A stretch of 64,000 nt of DNA from Faecalibacterium prausnitzii. GTDB lineage: Bacteria > Bacillota > Clostridia > Oscillospirales > Ruminococcaceae. The translations under genes and the position numbers were made by a program. The notes beneath the pieces were generated by a model. The model made no database searches, was not told where the DNA came from, and saw nothing but the letters and a program-made list of their open reading frames with translations. The DNA is taken from contig NZ_CP065377.1 in NCBI RefSeq assembly GCF_019967995.1, positions 2,728,001 to 2,792,000 on the forward strand, given 5' to 3'. Within the stretch, counting starts at the first letter, position 1. Every line of letters starts with the position of its first letter. This document shows, piece by piece, positions 1 through 8,429 of the stretch.

Positions 1-144
1 GGTGATGCCGGTGATGCAGAATGCCGCCATCTCCAAAAAGGAGAAGTCCATCCCGCCCAGCACGGCAAAGCCGTTCAGCATGGATGCCGCCGCTGCGCAC
101 AGCAGGAAAAAGTACCAGGTCTTGTGGGTGAATTTCAGTTTCAT
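1..144 (-). CDS. membrane protein, N-terminal fragment
   Basis: The first 48 codons of a gene that runs off the left edge on the minus strand. The ATG follows a GGGGAGG ribosome-binding site at about 5 bases. The protein starts MKLKFTHKTWYFFLLCAAAA and continues with a second apolar stretch (FAVLGGMDFSFLEM), so it looks like an N-terminal signal or first membrane segment. Too little is present to name a family. The start is convincing; the function is unknown. Confidence 0.6.
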   Translation of the reverse strand, partial: MKLKFTHKTWYFFLLCAAAASMLNGFAVLGGMDFSFLEMAAFCITGIT

Positions 145-278
145 TATGAGCCTCCCCGCCCATGAGACGGCATGGGCGACCGCAAATTTTAGAATTTTTC
201 CAATATTATAACACAATTTCCTGCGGGTTGTGTTACAATAAGGAAAACTCTGATCAAAAAACCATTCAGGAGGGCTCC

Positions 279-698
279 ATGAACGCTGTCATTTCCATCA
301 TCCTGCTGGCGGTGGCGCTGGGCGTCATCGTTGTGCTGCTCACCCGGCGCGAGAACACCCGCCGCAGCCAGTACGGCCCCGCCGGCCTGAGCGAGTTCCG
401 CACCGACCTGCCGCTGGACGAGTGCTTCGACCGGCTCGACCTCCACAGCGAGACCGACGAGTTCGCTTACGAGTGCCGCCGCGAGAACGACGGCGGCTTC
501 CTGCTCCACCTCACGCTCCATCAGCCCACCCAGCAGCCGCTGGATACCCTCTACACCCTCCGCCTCGACCCCGGCCGTCAGACCATCGTGACCCTCATCT
601 TCATCCGGGAATCCTTCGGCTACAAAGAGCCGCTTTTCCCGCAGGAAATGCTGGACACCTTTATGATGCAGAAGCTCCAGGCCCACCGCACAAAATAA
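279..698 (+). CDS. small single-pass membrane protein, unknown function
   Basis: A 139-residue protein starting at an ATG preceded by AGGAGGG. Residues 3-21 form one transmembrane helix (NAVISIILLAVALGVIVVLL), followed by RRENTRR, which fits a cytoplasmic C-terminal domain. The soluble part (about 30-139) is mixed alpha/beta with many acidic residues and no motif I recognise. It stands alone between a minus-strand membrane gene and a tRNA. An earlier in-frame start upstream would add residues without a ribosome-binding site, so I reject it. Function unknown. Confidence 0.7.
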   Translation: MNAVISIILLAVALGVIVVLLTRRENTRRSQYGPAGLSEFRTDLPLDECFDRLDLHSETDEFAYECRRENDGGFLLHLTLHQPTQQPLDTLYTLRLDPGRQTIVTLIFIRESFGYKEPLFPQEMLDTFMMQKLQAHRTK

Positions 699-714
699 TT
701 TTGGCCGAAAACAC

Positions 715-743
715 TTTTCATTTTCGCAGTTTTTTGCTATACT
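715..743 (+). promoter_or_regulatory. probable sigma-A promoter of the tRNA gene
   Basis: TTTTCA (715-720) and TATACT (738-743) are separated by 17 bases and lie 37 bases before the tRNA. The -10 box is good and the -35 box matches 4 of 6 positions. Confidence 0.5.
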
Positions 744-780
744 ATCTGTTGCACCCTGCTTTTTCGCCGGGTGCCTCTGC

Positions 781-857
781 GGGCCAGTAGCTCAGCTGGT
801 CAGAGCTGGCGGCTCATAACCGCTTGGTCGCGGGTTCAAGTCCTGCCTGGCCCACCA
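781..857 (+). tRNA. tRNA with CAU anticodon (Ile2-type likely, or elongator Met)
   Basis: A 77-base cloverleaf with a perfect 7-bp acceptor stem (781-787 with 847-853), D-loop AGCTGGTCA, anticodon loop CTCATAA, T-loop TTCAAGT and an encoded CCA end. The CAU anticodon can be Met or lysidine-modified Ile2. C4:G69 and C5:G68 in the acceptor stem, and the anticodon stem GGCGG/CCGCT with a G27:U43 wobble, resemble E. coli tRNA-Ile2 (recalled from memory) more than elongator tRNA-Met. I therefore lean to Ile2. It is transcribed alone, with its own promoter and terminator. Confidence 0.95.
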
Positions 858-864
858 AACAGTT

Positions 865-912
865 CGTACTCGAACCCAATTCTCTATGAGAAAGGGTTCG
901 GGTACGTTTTTT
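865..912 (+). terminator. intrinsic terminator of the tRNA gene
   Basis: A 13-14 bp stem (865-878 with 894-906, one G:T wobble) around a loop of about 15 bases, followed by six T residues. Confidence 0.85.
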
Positions 913-1294
913 GTTTATCGGAAATTCTGCGGAAGGACTACACAGAGCGTTAAACGAGCAAAGGCAGGGTATCACTATGACGGTGGTATCCTGCCTTTTG
1001 CTTTGAGGAATCAAGTTCGCTTTGTGCGAACTTGATCGCCATCTATATGGCGCATTGATGGCAATTGCTGCGTACGTGCGTACCGGGAGCCTGTACACCT
1101 CTGGCAAGGTGTAACACACTAGACTTTGTTCCAAAGTCCGTGTGCTAAGGGGTCAAGCCCCTTAGAATCCCTGCGGATTGTGTACGCACGTACGCAGAAA
1201 AATGGCAAAATTTCACTATATCGGGCTGTTCTTTCATGGTGGAGTGTGGTATACTCGGCTTAGCCCAGTAAATCGGAAGTTATGGAGGTACTTT
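913..1294. other. structured intergenic region, left part of the recombinase element
   Basis: About 380 bases without a credible gene. It holds a hairpin GGCAGGGTATCAC/GGTGGTATCCTGCC (about 962-995, G:T tolerant), a perfect 9-bp hairpin CAAGTTCGC/GCGAACTTG (about 1013-1035), and the complex inverted repeat at 1068-1197. Such stacked hairpins are common at oriT-like or recombination regions of clostridial mobile elements; their role here is inferred. Confidence 0.5.
1068..1197. repeat. 16-bp perfect inverted repeat enclosing three hairpins
   Basis: CTGCGTACGTGCGTAC at 1068-1083 returns as its exact reverse complement at 1182-1197. Between the arms lie three smaller hairpins: ACACCT/AGGTGT (1095-1112), CACAC..GACTTTG/CAAAGTC..GTGTG (1115-1144) and CTAAGGGG/CCCCTTAG (1145-1165). 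The whole could fold into a cruciform or multi-branched RNA. Confidence 0.85.
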
Positions 1295-1714
1295 ATGAAC
1301 GAGAGAGAAAAAATTATCCGATTATGGTTTGATATGTGGATTAAGAAAGCAGATTTAGGAATTGACAATATTTTTACAGATGATGTTGTATATACTGAGA
1401 GTTGGAGTCCTAAATATGAAAACCGCAAAACGGTAAAGCACTGGTTTGACGAATGGAATACACGCGGAAGTGTTCTTGTCTGGGAGATTAAGCAATTTTT
1501 TTATCAAGGCAATCAAACAATCGTGGAGTGGTATTTTAAAAGCAAAATGAATAATGGAAATGTTGAAGAATTTGACGGAATATCTTTAATTGTATGGACA
1601 CAGGATAACAAAATAAAATCATTAAAAGAGTTTGGTTGCAATCTTCATAATTACAATCCATATCGAGATAGTGATATTCCCGTATTTCGAGAAGAAAAAG
1701 CAAATTGGTTTTGA
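1295..1714 (+). CDS. NTF2-like (SnoaL-type) protein, cargo of the recombinase element
   Basis: A 139-residue protein with ATG behind GGAGG (spacing about 7). It begins MNEREKIIRLWFDMWIKK and contains the DVVYTESWSP, VKHWFDEWN and TIVEWYFKSK segments typical of the alpha+beta cone fold of the NTF2/SnoaL superfamily, in which small proteins bind or turn over small ligands. The length fits one domain. No catalytic set can be read, so the ligand is unknown. Codon use is strikingly AT-rich (AAA, TTA, ATA) against GC-rich neighbours, a sign of recent transfer. It is carried in the same orientation as the recombinase downstream. Confidence 0.7.
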   Translation: MNEREKIIRLWFDMWIKKADLGIDNIFTDDVVYTESWSPKYENRKTVKHWFDEWNTRGSVLVWEIKQFFYQGNQTIVEWYFKSKMNNGNVEEFDGISLIVWTQDNKIKSLKEFGCNLHNYNPYRDSDIPVFREEKANWF

Positions 1715-1744
1715 GAGGACTATAAATTCCAGTTTGCCGTACTC

Positions 1745-1870
1745 GTTCCAGCAGGGTTTGGGGCAGGCACGCCCCAACAAGAGCACTTCGGAAACTCACA
1801 TGAGTTGAAGAAGTGAAGTCCCGGATGGACAAGAAATTTTCAAGAATTGAAAATTTGTGGCCACGGGACG
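1745..1870. repeat. second hairpin cluster upstream of the recombinase
   Basis: TTGGGGC/GCCCCAA (1758-1764 with 1771-1777) is followed by a nested structure: GTCCCG/CGGGAC (1818-1823 with 1864-1869) encloses the perfect 10-bp hairpin AAATTTTCAA/TTGAAAATTT (1834-1843 with 1847-1856). The rest of 1715-1934 holds no gene I can support. Confidence 0.7.
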
Positions 1871-1934
1871 ATTCTTGCTCTCAGCTTTTTCACTGCGTTT
1901 CGCAATTTGCACATTTCAATCTGCTCGCAGATTG

Positions 1935-1963
1935 TTGACAAGCTGCGCTTGACCCGATAATAT
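1935..1963 (+). promoter_or_regulatory. sigma-A promoter of the recombinase
   Basis: TTGACA (1935-1940), a 17-base spacer and TAATAT (1958-1963), 36 bases before the recombinase ATG. Confidence 0.7.
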
Positions 1964-1999
1964 AAAGGCAAGTCGAATACACGCCAAGGAGGTGCAACC

Positions 2000-3643
2000 A
2001 TGACCGCCGTGATCTACGCCCGCTATTCATCTGACAGCCAGAGAGAAGCGTCCATTGAAGGACAGCTGCGCGACTGCAAGGACTACGCCGAGAAGAACGG
2101 TATCACCGTGGTCGGCACCTACATCGACCGTGCCTACTCTGCCAAGACGGATGACCGCCCGGACTTCCAGCGGATGATTAAGGACAGCGCAAAGAAAATC
2201 TTCGACGTAGTTCTGGTCTGGAAGCTGGACCGCTTTGCCCGGAACCGATTCGATGCCGTGAACTACAAGTACCAGCTGGAAAAGAACGGTGTCCATCTGG
2301 TGTCTGTCATGGAACCCATCTCGCAGGGGCCTGAAGGCATTATGGTGGAGAGTATGCTGATTGGCATGGCGGAATACTATTCCGCCGAACTCGCCCTGAA
2401 AGTGGCGCGCGGTGAGCGCGAAAATGCCCTCCAGTGCAAGTACAACGGCGGTGTGGTGCCGCTGGGCTTCACCATCGGCAAGGAGGACAGGCTGTACCAT
2501 ATCGACCCGGAAACGGCTCCTATTGTGCAGGAGATCTTCAGCCGGTACGCCGACGGCGAACCGGCTGAGAAGATTGCCGCATCCCTGAACGAGCGCGGCC
2601 TGCGTACCCGCACCGGGAAGCCGTTCGTAAAGAACAGCTTCTTCCAGATCTTCCGCAACCGCCGCTACATCGGCGAATACCGCTACAAGGACATTGTGAC
2701 GCCGGGCGGCATTCCGGCTATTGTTGATCAGGACTTGTTCGACCGGGTGCAGCAGCGTTTCGAGCAAAACAGGATCGCCCATGGTCGGCCTGCAAAAGAG
2801 GATGTGAGCTATCTGCTGACCACTAAGCTGTTCTGCGGCAAGTGCGGCACCCTGATGGGCGGCGAAAGCGGCACCAGCCACATGGGAAACACCTACTATT
2901 ACTACAAGTGCGGCAACGCCAAACGCCACGGCAAGGCGCACTGCGACCTGAAAGCCATCCGCAAAGAGCCTCTTGAACGGTTCGTGGTGGAAACTGCTAT
3001 TAAGGTGATTTTCAGCGATGAAATCATCGAACGGCTGATAGATTTGGTCATGGATGCCCAGCAGCAGGAGAACACCCGGCTGCCTGTCCTGAAAGACCAG
3101 CTCAGGGACACGGAGAAGCGGCTGGCAAACCTTCTGGAAGCCATTGAACAGGGCATCCTGACCCCGACCACCAAGCAGCGTTTGGACGAGCTGGAAGCCC
3201 GGAAAGAAGCTCTGAACACCAGCATTCTGGAAGAAGAGCTGAAAAAGCCCGTCTTGACCCGTGAGTGGATTCGGTTCTGGCTTGAAAAATTCCGCAAGGG
3301 TGACGTGGGCAGTACGGAACACCAGCGGCAGATCATTGATACCTTTGTCAACTCGGTCTACGTCTTTGATGATCGGGTCGTGCTCAACTTCAACTTCACG
3401 GACGATGCCAAGACGGTCACTCGTGAGGAAGTGTTGGGTTCGAGTGCTGTGGACAATGCTCCACCATCACCCCATGAAAAAAGACACCTCGCCATGAGGT
3501 GTCTTTTTTCATCTTCCGAACACCCATCCCGATCCCACGGCAATGCCGCTCAGGGAAGGTGCCGTTCCACAAAATCGCCGATGTCGGCAAAGACTTCGGC
3601 CCGGTTCGTCTCCACCAGAAGCTCGTGCCGGGCACCGGGGTAG
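2000..3643 (+). CDS. large serine recombinase
   Basis: A 547-residue site-specific recombinase with ATG behind AAGGAGGTG. Residues 1-150 are the resolvase catalytic domain (YARYSS, Ser10 as expected nucleophile; KLDRFARNRFD). About 155-265 is the 'Recombinase' DNA-binding domain. About 276-315 is a zinc ribbon (CGKC...CG...C), followed by a Leu/Glu-rich coiled coil. These are the parts of enzymes that integrate and excise mobile elements through a 5'-phosphoserine intermediate. The last 50 or so residues read through a hairpin (3477-3511) and 94 bases into the antisense of the next gene. The native stop may therefore have been lost, or the gene may truly end inside foreign sequence. The catalytic and DNA-binding parts look intact. 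Confidence 0.9.
   Translation: MTAVIYARYSSDSQREASIEGQLRDCKDYAEKNGITVVGTYIDRAYSAKTDDRPDFQRMIKDSAKKIFDVVLVWKLDRFARNRFDAVNYKYQLEKNGVHLVSVMEPISQGPEGIMVESMLIGMAEYYSAELALKVARGERENALQCKYNGGVVPLGFTIGKEDRLYHIDPETAPIVQEIFSRYADGEPAEKIAASLNERGLRTRTGKPFVKNSFFQIFRNRRYIGEYRYKDIVTPGGIPAIVDQDLFDRVQQRFEQNRIAHGRPAKEDVSYLLTTKLFCGKCGTLMGGESGTSHMGNTYYYYKCGNAKRHGKAHCDLKAIRKEPLERFVVETAIKVIFSDEIIERLIDLVMDAQQQENTRLPVLKDQLRDTEKRLANLLEAIEQGILTPTTKQRLDELEARKEALNTSILEEELKKPVLTREWIRFWLEKFRKGDVGSTEHQRQIIDTFVNSVYVFDDRVVLNFNFTDDAKTVTREEVLGSSAVDNAPPSPHEKRHLAMRCLFSSSEHPSRSHGNAAQGRCRSTKSPMSAKTSARFVSTRSSCRAPG
3477..3511. terminator. bidirectional terminator between recombinase core and lysophospholipase
   Basis: Stem AAAAGACACCTC/GAGGTGTCTTTT with loop GCCAT, flanked by A and T runs. 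It lies about 40 bases after the stop of the minus-strand lysophospholipase, and inside the last codons of the recombinase frame. Confidence 0.8.
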
Positions 3644-4479
3644 AACTTGACCTGCACATCCCGCATCCCGGCATCCTTCATGCTCTGCACGGCCCGCCGG
3701 ACGCCCGCGCTGCGCTCGCCCACCGGGTCGGCATCACCGGCCAGGAAGAGTACCGGCAGATCTTTCGGCATCCGGGCCAGAAAGGCCGGGTCGTACAGCC
3801 GCAGGATGCCCGTGAACATGCTGTAATAGGCATTCAGCGTAAACGTGAAGGTGCACCGCTCATCGGCGAGGTACTTGTCCACCTCGGCAGGGTCGCGGTT
3901 GAGCCAGTCGTGGGTGGTGCGGCCCTCCAGCCCCTTGTTGTAGCCCAGGAACGAAAGCTCCGCCACCAGCCTGCTGCGATGCTGCCAGCCGAAAAAGACC
4001 GCCAGCACCCGGCAGACCGTGCGGGCAAACGCGACCAGCGCTTTCGGCTGGAAGCCGGTCCCCAGGATGATGGCACCGTCCAGCTCACTGCCCCACTCGC
4101 ACAGATACTGCCGTGCATAGAACGAGCCCATGCTGTGGCCCAGCAGGAAATACGGCACACCGGGGTAGAGCTTTTTCGTCAGAACCGTCATGGCGTGAAG
4201 GTCATCCAGCACTGCCCGGTTGCCGTCCGGCTCGGCAAAATAGCCGTAGTCGGCCTTGGTCCGGATGGACCCGCCATGGCCCAGATGGTCGTTTCCGGTC
4301 ACGAGGATGCCCCGTGCGGCGAGGTACTCGGCCAGCGGCTTGTAGCGGTCGATGAACTCCACCATCCCGTGCGAGAGCTGTACGATGGCGCGCACTTCGC
4401 CCTCCGGCACACAGCGGAACGCATGAAGCATCCGCCCCGGTGCGCTCGACGGCAGCGTAAAATCGATCATCTGGCTCAT
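3550..4479 (-). CDS. alpha/beta hydrolase, lysophospholipase/monoglyceride lipase type
   Basis: A 309-residue protein. The ATG follows AAGGAGAAG. The fold is the serine-aminopeptidase-like alpha/beta hydrolase (Hydrolase_4) family. The nucleophile elbow is GHSMGS (Ser116), an acidic residue lies in LAGDADPVG (Asp249 or Asp251), the histidine is in ARHELL (His285), and the oxyanion region is QLSHGM (35-40). Family members cleave lysophospholipids or monoacylglycerols in the cytoplasm; the exact substrate is not shown here. There is no signal peptide. The gene lies 29 bases downstream of the AbrB-type gene on the same strand and may be co-transcribed with it. Its 3' end is overlapped by the antisense recombinase tail. 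Confidence 0.85.
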   Translation of the reverse strand: MSQMIDFTLPSSAPGRMLHAFRCVPEGEVRAIVQLSHGMVEFIDRYKPLAEYLAARGILVTGNDHLGHGGSIRTKADYGYFAEPDGNRAVLDDLHAMTVLTKKLYPGVPYFLLGHSMGSFYARQYLCEWGSELDGAIILGTGFQPKALVAFARTVCRVLAVFFGWQHRSRLVAELSFLGYNKGLEGRTTHDWLNRDPAEVDKYLADERCTFTFTLNAYYSMFTGILRLYDPAFLARMPKDLPVLFLAGDADPVGERSAGVRRAVQSMKDAGMRDVQVKFYPGARHELLVETNRAEVFADIGDFVERHLP

Positions 4480-4507
4480 AGCGTCTTCTCCTTTTTGCGG
4501 CCCGTGC

Positions 4508-4759
4508 TCAGAGGGCACCGATCTTCTTCCGGCAGGCGGAGCAGATGCAGTAGCCTGCGAACTGCACGGCCCGCTCATCGACGGTCCCGCAGAAGTCGCA
4601 GCTTCCCTTCGGGCGGTACTTTTTGAGGACGATGGCGTCTCCATCAACGAAGATTTCGAGCTTTGCATCCGTTTCCAGCTTCATGCTGGTGCGCAGCTCC
4701 TTGGGCAGAACGATCCGCCCCAGCGCATCGATCCCGCGAACGATTCCTGTACTTTTCAT
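4508..4759 (-). CDS. AbrB/SpoVT-type transcription regulator with zinc ribbon
   Basis: An 83-residue protein. Residues 1-46 are the swapped-hairpin AbrB DNA-binding domain (STGIVRGIDALGRIVLPKEL, then a beta strand LEIFVDGDAIVLKK). The tail holds two CxxC-like pairs (CDFCG...CICSAC) that should bind zinc. Proteins of this shape are transition-state or housekeeping regulators in clostridia. A clear promoter lies upstream and the gene is followed by the lysophospholipase, perhaps a two-gene unit. Target genes cannot be told from sequence. Confidence 0.88.
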   Translation of the reverse strand: MKSTGIVRGIDALGRIVLPKELRTSMKLETDAKLEIFVDGDAIVLKKYRPKGSCDFCGTVDERAVQFAGYCICSACRKKIGAL

Positions 4760-4872
4760 TTTGTGCTTCTCCTTTTTCTAATTCGCACTGCTTCTCGTAT
4801 TTTCCTCATTTTTCCGGGCCACGCTGCCCGGCCACAAATCCGGTGATAGGAAAATTGTTCCAGTGCTTCATT

Positions 4873-4901
4873 AGTATACAAAATAGTTCCTGCTTCGTCA
4901 A
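4873..4901 (-). promoter_or_regulatory. sigma-A promoter of the AbrB-type gene
   Basis: On the minus strand TTGACG (4901-4896), a 17-base spacer and TATACT (4878-4873). The leader to the ATG is about 113 bases. Confidence 0.7.
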
Positions 4902-4953
4902 CGCTTGCGGTCCTTTTCGACAAAAACTTCCCGGATGTTTTTGGAATGGGCAC

Positions 4954-4985
4954 AAAAACGCCCGAAGGCAGTCCGCCTCCGGGCG
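4954..4985 (-). terminator. intrinsic terminator of the lipoprotein gene
   Basis: Stem CGCCCG/CGGGCG (4959-4964 with 4980-4985) with an inner AGGC/GCCT, followed on the minus strand by five T residues. It is 25 bases beyond the lipoprotein stop. Confidence 0.75.
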
Positions 4986-5010
4986 AAAAGTTCCGGTTCT
5001 TGGGATTTTT

Positions 5011-6504
5011 TTAAGATTTTTTGCTGCTCGTCCCACGCTTCGAGCCGTTCCGTCCCGGCACCAGAAACAGGGCATCTTCGTCCGGGATGGGGCACGTTTT
5101 GCCGCCGCAGCAGGCAGAGAGCGACACGGCGACCAGAGACACCTTTTCCGTATCCGACAGGTGCCCGTAGACCCAGATCTCCGCCGAGGCCCCCGGCTTC
5201 AGCACGGTGCTCCGGGCCGACGTGACAACGTAGCAGGGATATTCGTCCGTCTGCGCTCCGTTCGTCAGATAACAGAGCGAACCGATCCAGCGGCTCTTTG
5301 TGCCGTTCTGGTAAAGCCGGTCTTCCCGGAACGTCCCATCCGCAGCATCCGTAAACTGTGCGGCGGTATTTTCCAGGTCCAGCGTCTCCTTTGTGTGGTT
5401 CTTCACCTGGAAGTGCACACAGAAACCGGACGGCGTCAGGGTCTGCCCCAGCACAGTAAACTCCGGGAACGCCGCGGACGTATCCGGCTCCTGCACTTCT
5501 GACGAAGCAGGCGTCCCGGACGCTGCCGGTGTTTCCGGGGCCGACGGTGCGCTGGATGCAGGCGGCGAGGCCGGTGCCTCGGATGCAGCGGGGTGTTCGG
5601 ACCCAGCTGACGTCTCCGGCTGCGAGGACGGTTCGGACACAGCCGGGCTGCCCGGCGATGCCGTGGGCTGCGAAGCGGCGGGCGGCTCCGAGACGGCAGG
5701 GCGTTCCGACGCGGCCGGGCGCTCAGAGCTGGCCGGCGGCTCCGGCTTTGCGGACGGTGCCGAAGCGGCGGTACTGCCCGACGGCGCAGCCGACTCCGCA
5801 GGGGCCTGCGGCTTCTTCTTCGGCGTCAGGCTGCCGATGGCCTGCTCCTTCCACAGAAAATCCGCCCGTGTCCAGCTGCCTTCGCTGGCCGGGAGGAATA
5901 CATACCCATACGCCACCGCGCTCTGCCCCGGCTGCAAGGCTTCGGCTGCGCTTTCAAGGGCTGCAATGACCGGCTTTTTCACCACGGTCTCCTGCGTCGT
6001 CCGGAGCACCGCCGTCAGATGTTCTGCGGCCTTGCCCGCAGCGACCCGGTCCGCAGACATGCCGTCCACTGCGTTGTCCACCGTCACGTTCCCAAGCGAT
6101 GCGCTGGTGTTGAACGCATGGACGACCTGTTCCGTCGTATTTTCCACGCGGACTTTGACCACGATGAGGGTGCCCTCCTGCCCGGAGCAGACCGCCGATA
6201 CGCTGGTGTAGTCCATCGGCTCACAGCTGAGAAAGTCTTCCACCTCCGGTTCCTGCGGCGATTGAGCTTCCGACTCAGACACGGCTGTCGAACTGGACAC
6301 CGATTCTGGTTCCGAAGGCGCGGGTGTCGCCGGGGAAGAAGCCGTGTCCTCGTCCGTTCTGCCCGCCGCCGGAGCAGACGCGGGCGGTTCCGGTGCAGCT
6401 GCCCCGCCTCCGCCGCAGCCGGTCAGCAGCAGAACGGCCAGACAGAGCAGCACCGCAAGTGCCCTGCTCTTTTGCCGCACTGCATCGAACGATTTTGGTT
6501 TCAT
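5011..6504 (-). CDS. secreted lipoprotein with Ser/Ala/Pro-rich linker, unknown function
   Basis: A 497-residue protein. The start is placed at an ATG behind GGAGG. Residues 1-30 are a lipoprotein signal with lipobox LLTGC followed by Gly residues, so it should be anchored to the outer face of the membrane. A first beta-rich domain (about 85-210; VVKVRVENTTEQVVH) and a second one at the C-terminus (about 345-480; VHFQVKNHTKETLDLEN) resemble DUF4352/DUF5067-type immunoglobulin-like domains that share the VxN(H/T)T signature. Between them is a low-complexity linker of imperfect 8-10 residue units (PAASE, PAVSE, PASS), probably spanning the wall. The role is unknown. Confidence 0.75.
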   Translation of the reverse strand: MKPKSFDAVRQKSRALAVLLCLAVLLLTGCGGGGAAAPEPPASAPAAGRTDEDTASSPATPAPSEPESVSSSTAVSESEAQSPQEPEVEDFLSCEPMDYTSVSAVCSGQEGTLIVVKVRVENTTEQVVHAFNTSASLGNVTVDNAVDGMSADRVAAGKAAEHLTAVLRTTQETVVKKPVIAALESAAEALQPGQSAVAYGYVFLPASEGSWTRADFLWKEQAIGSLTPKKKPQAPAESAAPSGSTAASAPSAKPEPPASSERPAASERPAVSEPPAASQPTASPGSPAVSEPSSQPETSAGSEHPAASEAPASPPASSAPSAPETPAASGTPASSEVQEPDTSAAFPEFTVLGQTLTPSGFCVHFQVKNHTKETLDLENTAAQFTDAADGTFREDRLYQNGTKSRWIGSLCYLTNGAQTDEYPCYVVTSARSTVLKPGASAEIWVYGHLSDTEKVSLVAVSLSACCGGKTCPIPDEDALFLVPGRNGSKRGTSSKKS

Positions 6505-6689
6505 CGCCTCCACCTCCGCCTGAATGTGTTGAAATGTGTCGTTTTTATTTGACCGTTTTCTGCGCCGTTTGTCAATCGTTTCGGCAGCGTTTCGCTCCAA
6601 AGTTTTTCTCCGAAAATTGGGCAGATTCGACGATTTTGGTCGTTTTCGGGAGAGAACGCCCCCTTCCGGCCGTTCTTCGCGTCTCCTCG

Positions 6690-6718
6690 TTGACAAAATC
6701 GCGCTGAACAGTTAAACT
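6690..6718 (+). promoter_or_regulatory. sigma-A promoter of gltX
   Basis: Perfect TTGACA (6690-6695), 17-base spacer, TAAACT (6713-6718); 53 bases before the gltX start. Confidence 0.75.
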
Positions 6719-6771
6719 AAAGGGTAGCAATTCACAAATTTATTTGCCGATATAGATAAGGAGCGTTTTTT

Positions 6772-8241
<1,470 letters not shown>

Positions 8242-8259
8242 ATCTTCTAAAATTTCCAA

Positions 8260-8297
8260 AAAGCTCTGCGGTTTTTGTACGCCGCAGGGCTTTTTTC
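8260..8297 (+). terminator. intrinsic terminator of gltX
   Basis: Stem AAGCTCTGCGG/CCGCAGGGCTT (8260-8270 with 8282-8292) followed by a T run. Confidence 0.85.
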
Positions 8298-8402
8298 TTG
8301 GTTTTAGCAAAAGGATGCCGCTTCGCTTCACCCTCCCAAAAACCGCCCGGCGGCCGCGCTACAGTATATGCACAAGGCGCGGGAAACAGAACAACACAAA
8401 CG

Positions 8403-8429
8403 ATCCCCGCCGGAAAGCGGGGATTTTTT
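8403..8429 (+). promoter_or_regulatory. terminator-shaped hairpin overlapping the spoIIE-like ribosome-binding site
   Basis: A perfect 8-bp stem ATCCCCGC/GCGGGGAT (8403-8410 with 8417-8424) with a 6-base loop is followed by TTTTT, and the ATG starts at 8430. The only purine-rich element that could serve as ribosome-binding site (GCGGGG) is within the stem. This could be a terminator, with the gene starting from a processed or read-through RNA, or a switch hiding the site. Confidence 0.7.

Larger units (their letters stand above)
913..3476 (+). mobile_element. small serine-recombinase element with cargo gene (limits approximate)
   Basis: The stretch between the tRNA terminator and the hairpin before the lysophospholipase gene differs from its surroundings. 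It holds hairpin-rich non-coding DNA, a markedly AT-rich NTF2-like gene and a large serine recombinase, and nothing else. No relaxase, replication or conjugation genes are present, so it would be a minimal integrating element or the remnant of a larger one. I could not find a direct repeat that fixes the ends. The given limits are the nearest chromosomal terminators and are only outer bounds. Confidence 0.6.

Noticed and set aside
814..1134. A 106-codon minus-strand frame over the tRNA and the hairpin region
   Set aside because: It overlaps the tRNA gene and its terminator and has no ribosome-binding site.
1068..1197. CRISPR-like array
   Set aside because: The repeats are inverted, not direct, and there are no regular spacers or cas genes.
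781..3520. The tRNA 3' end as attachment site of the recombinase element
   Set aside because: No second copy of the tRNA 3' end was found near 3440-3520; serine recombinases also rarely use tRNA genes.
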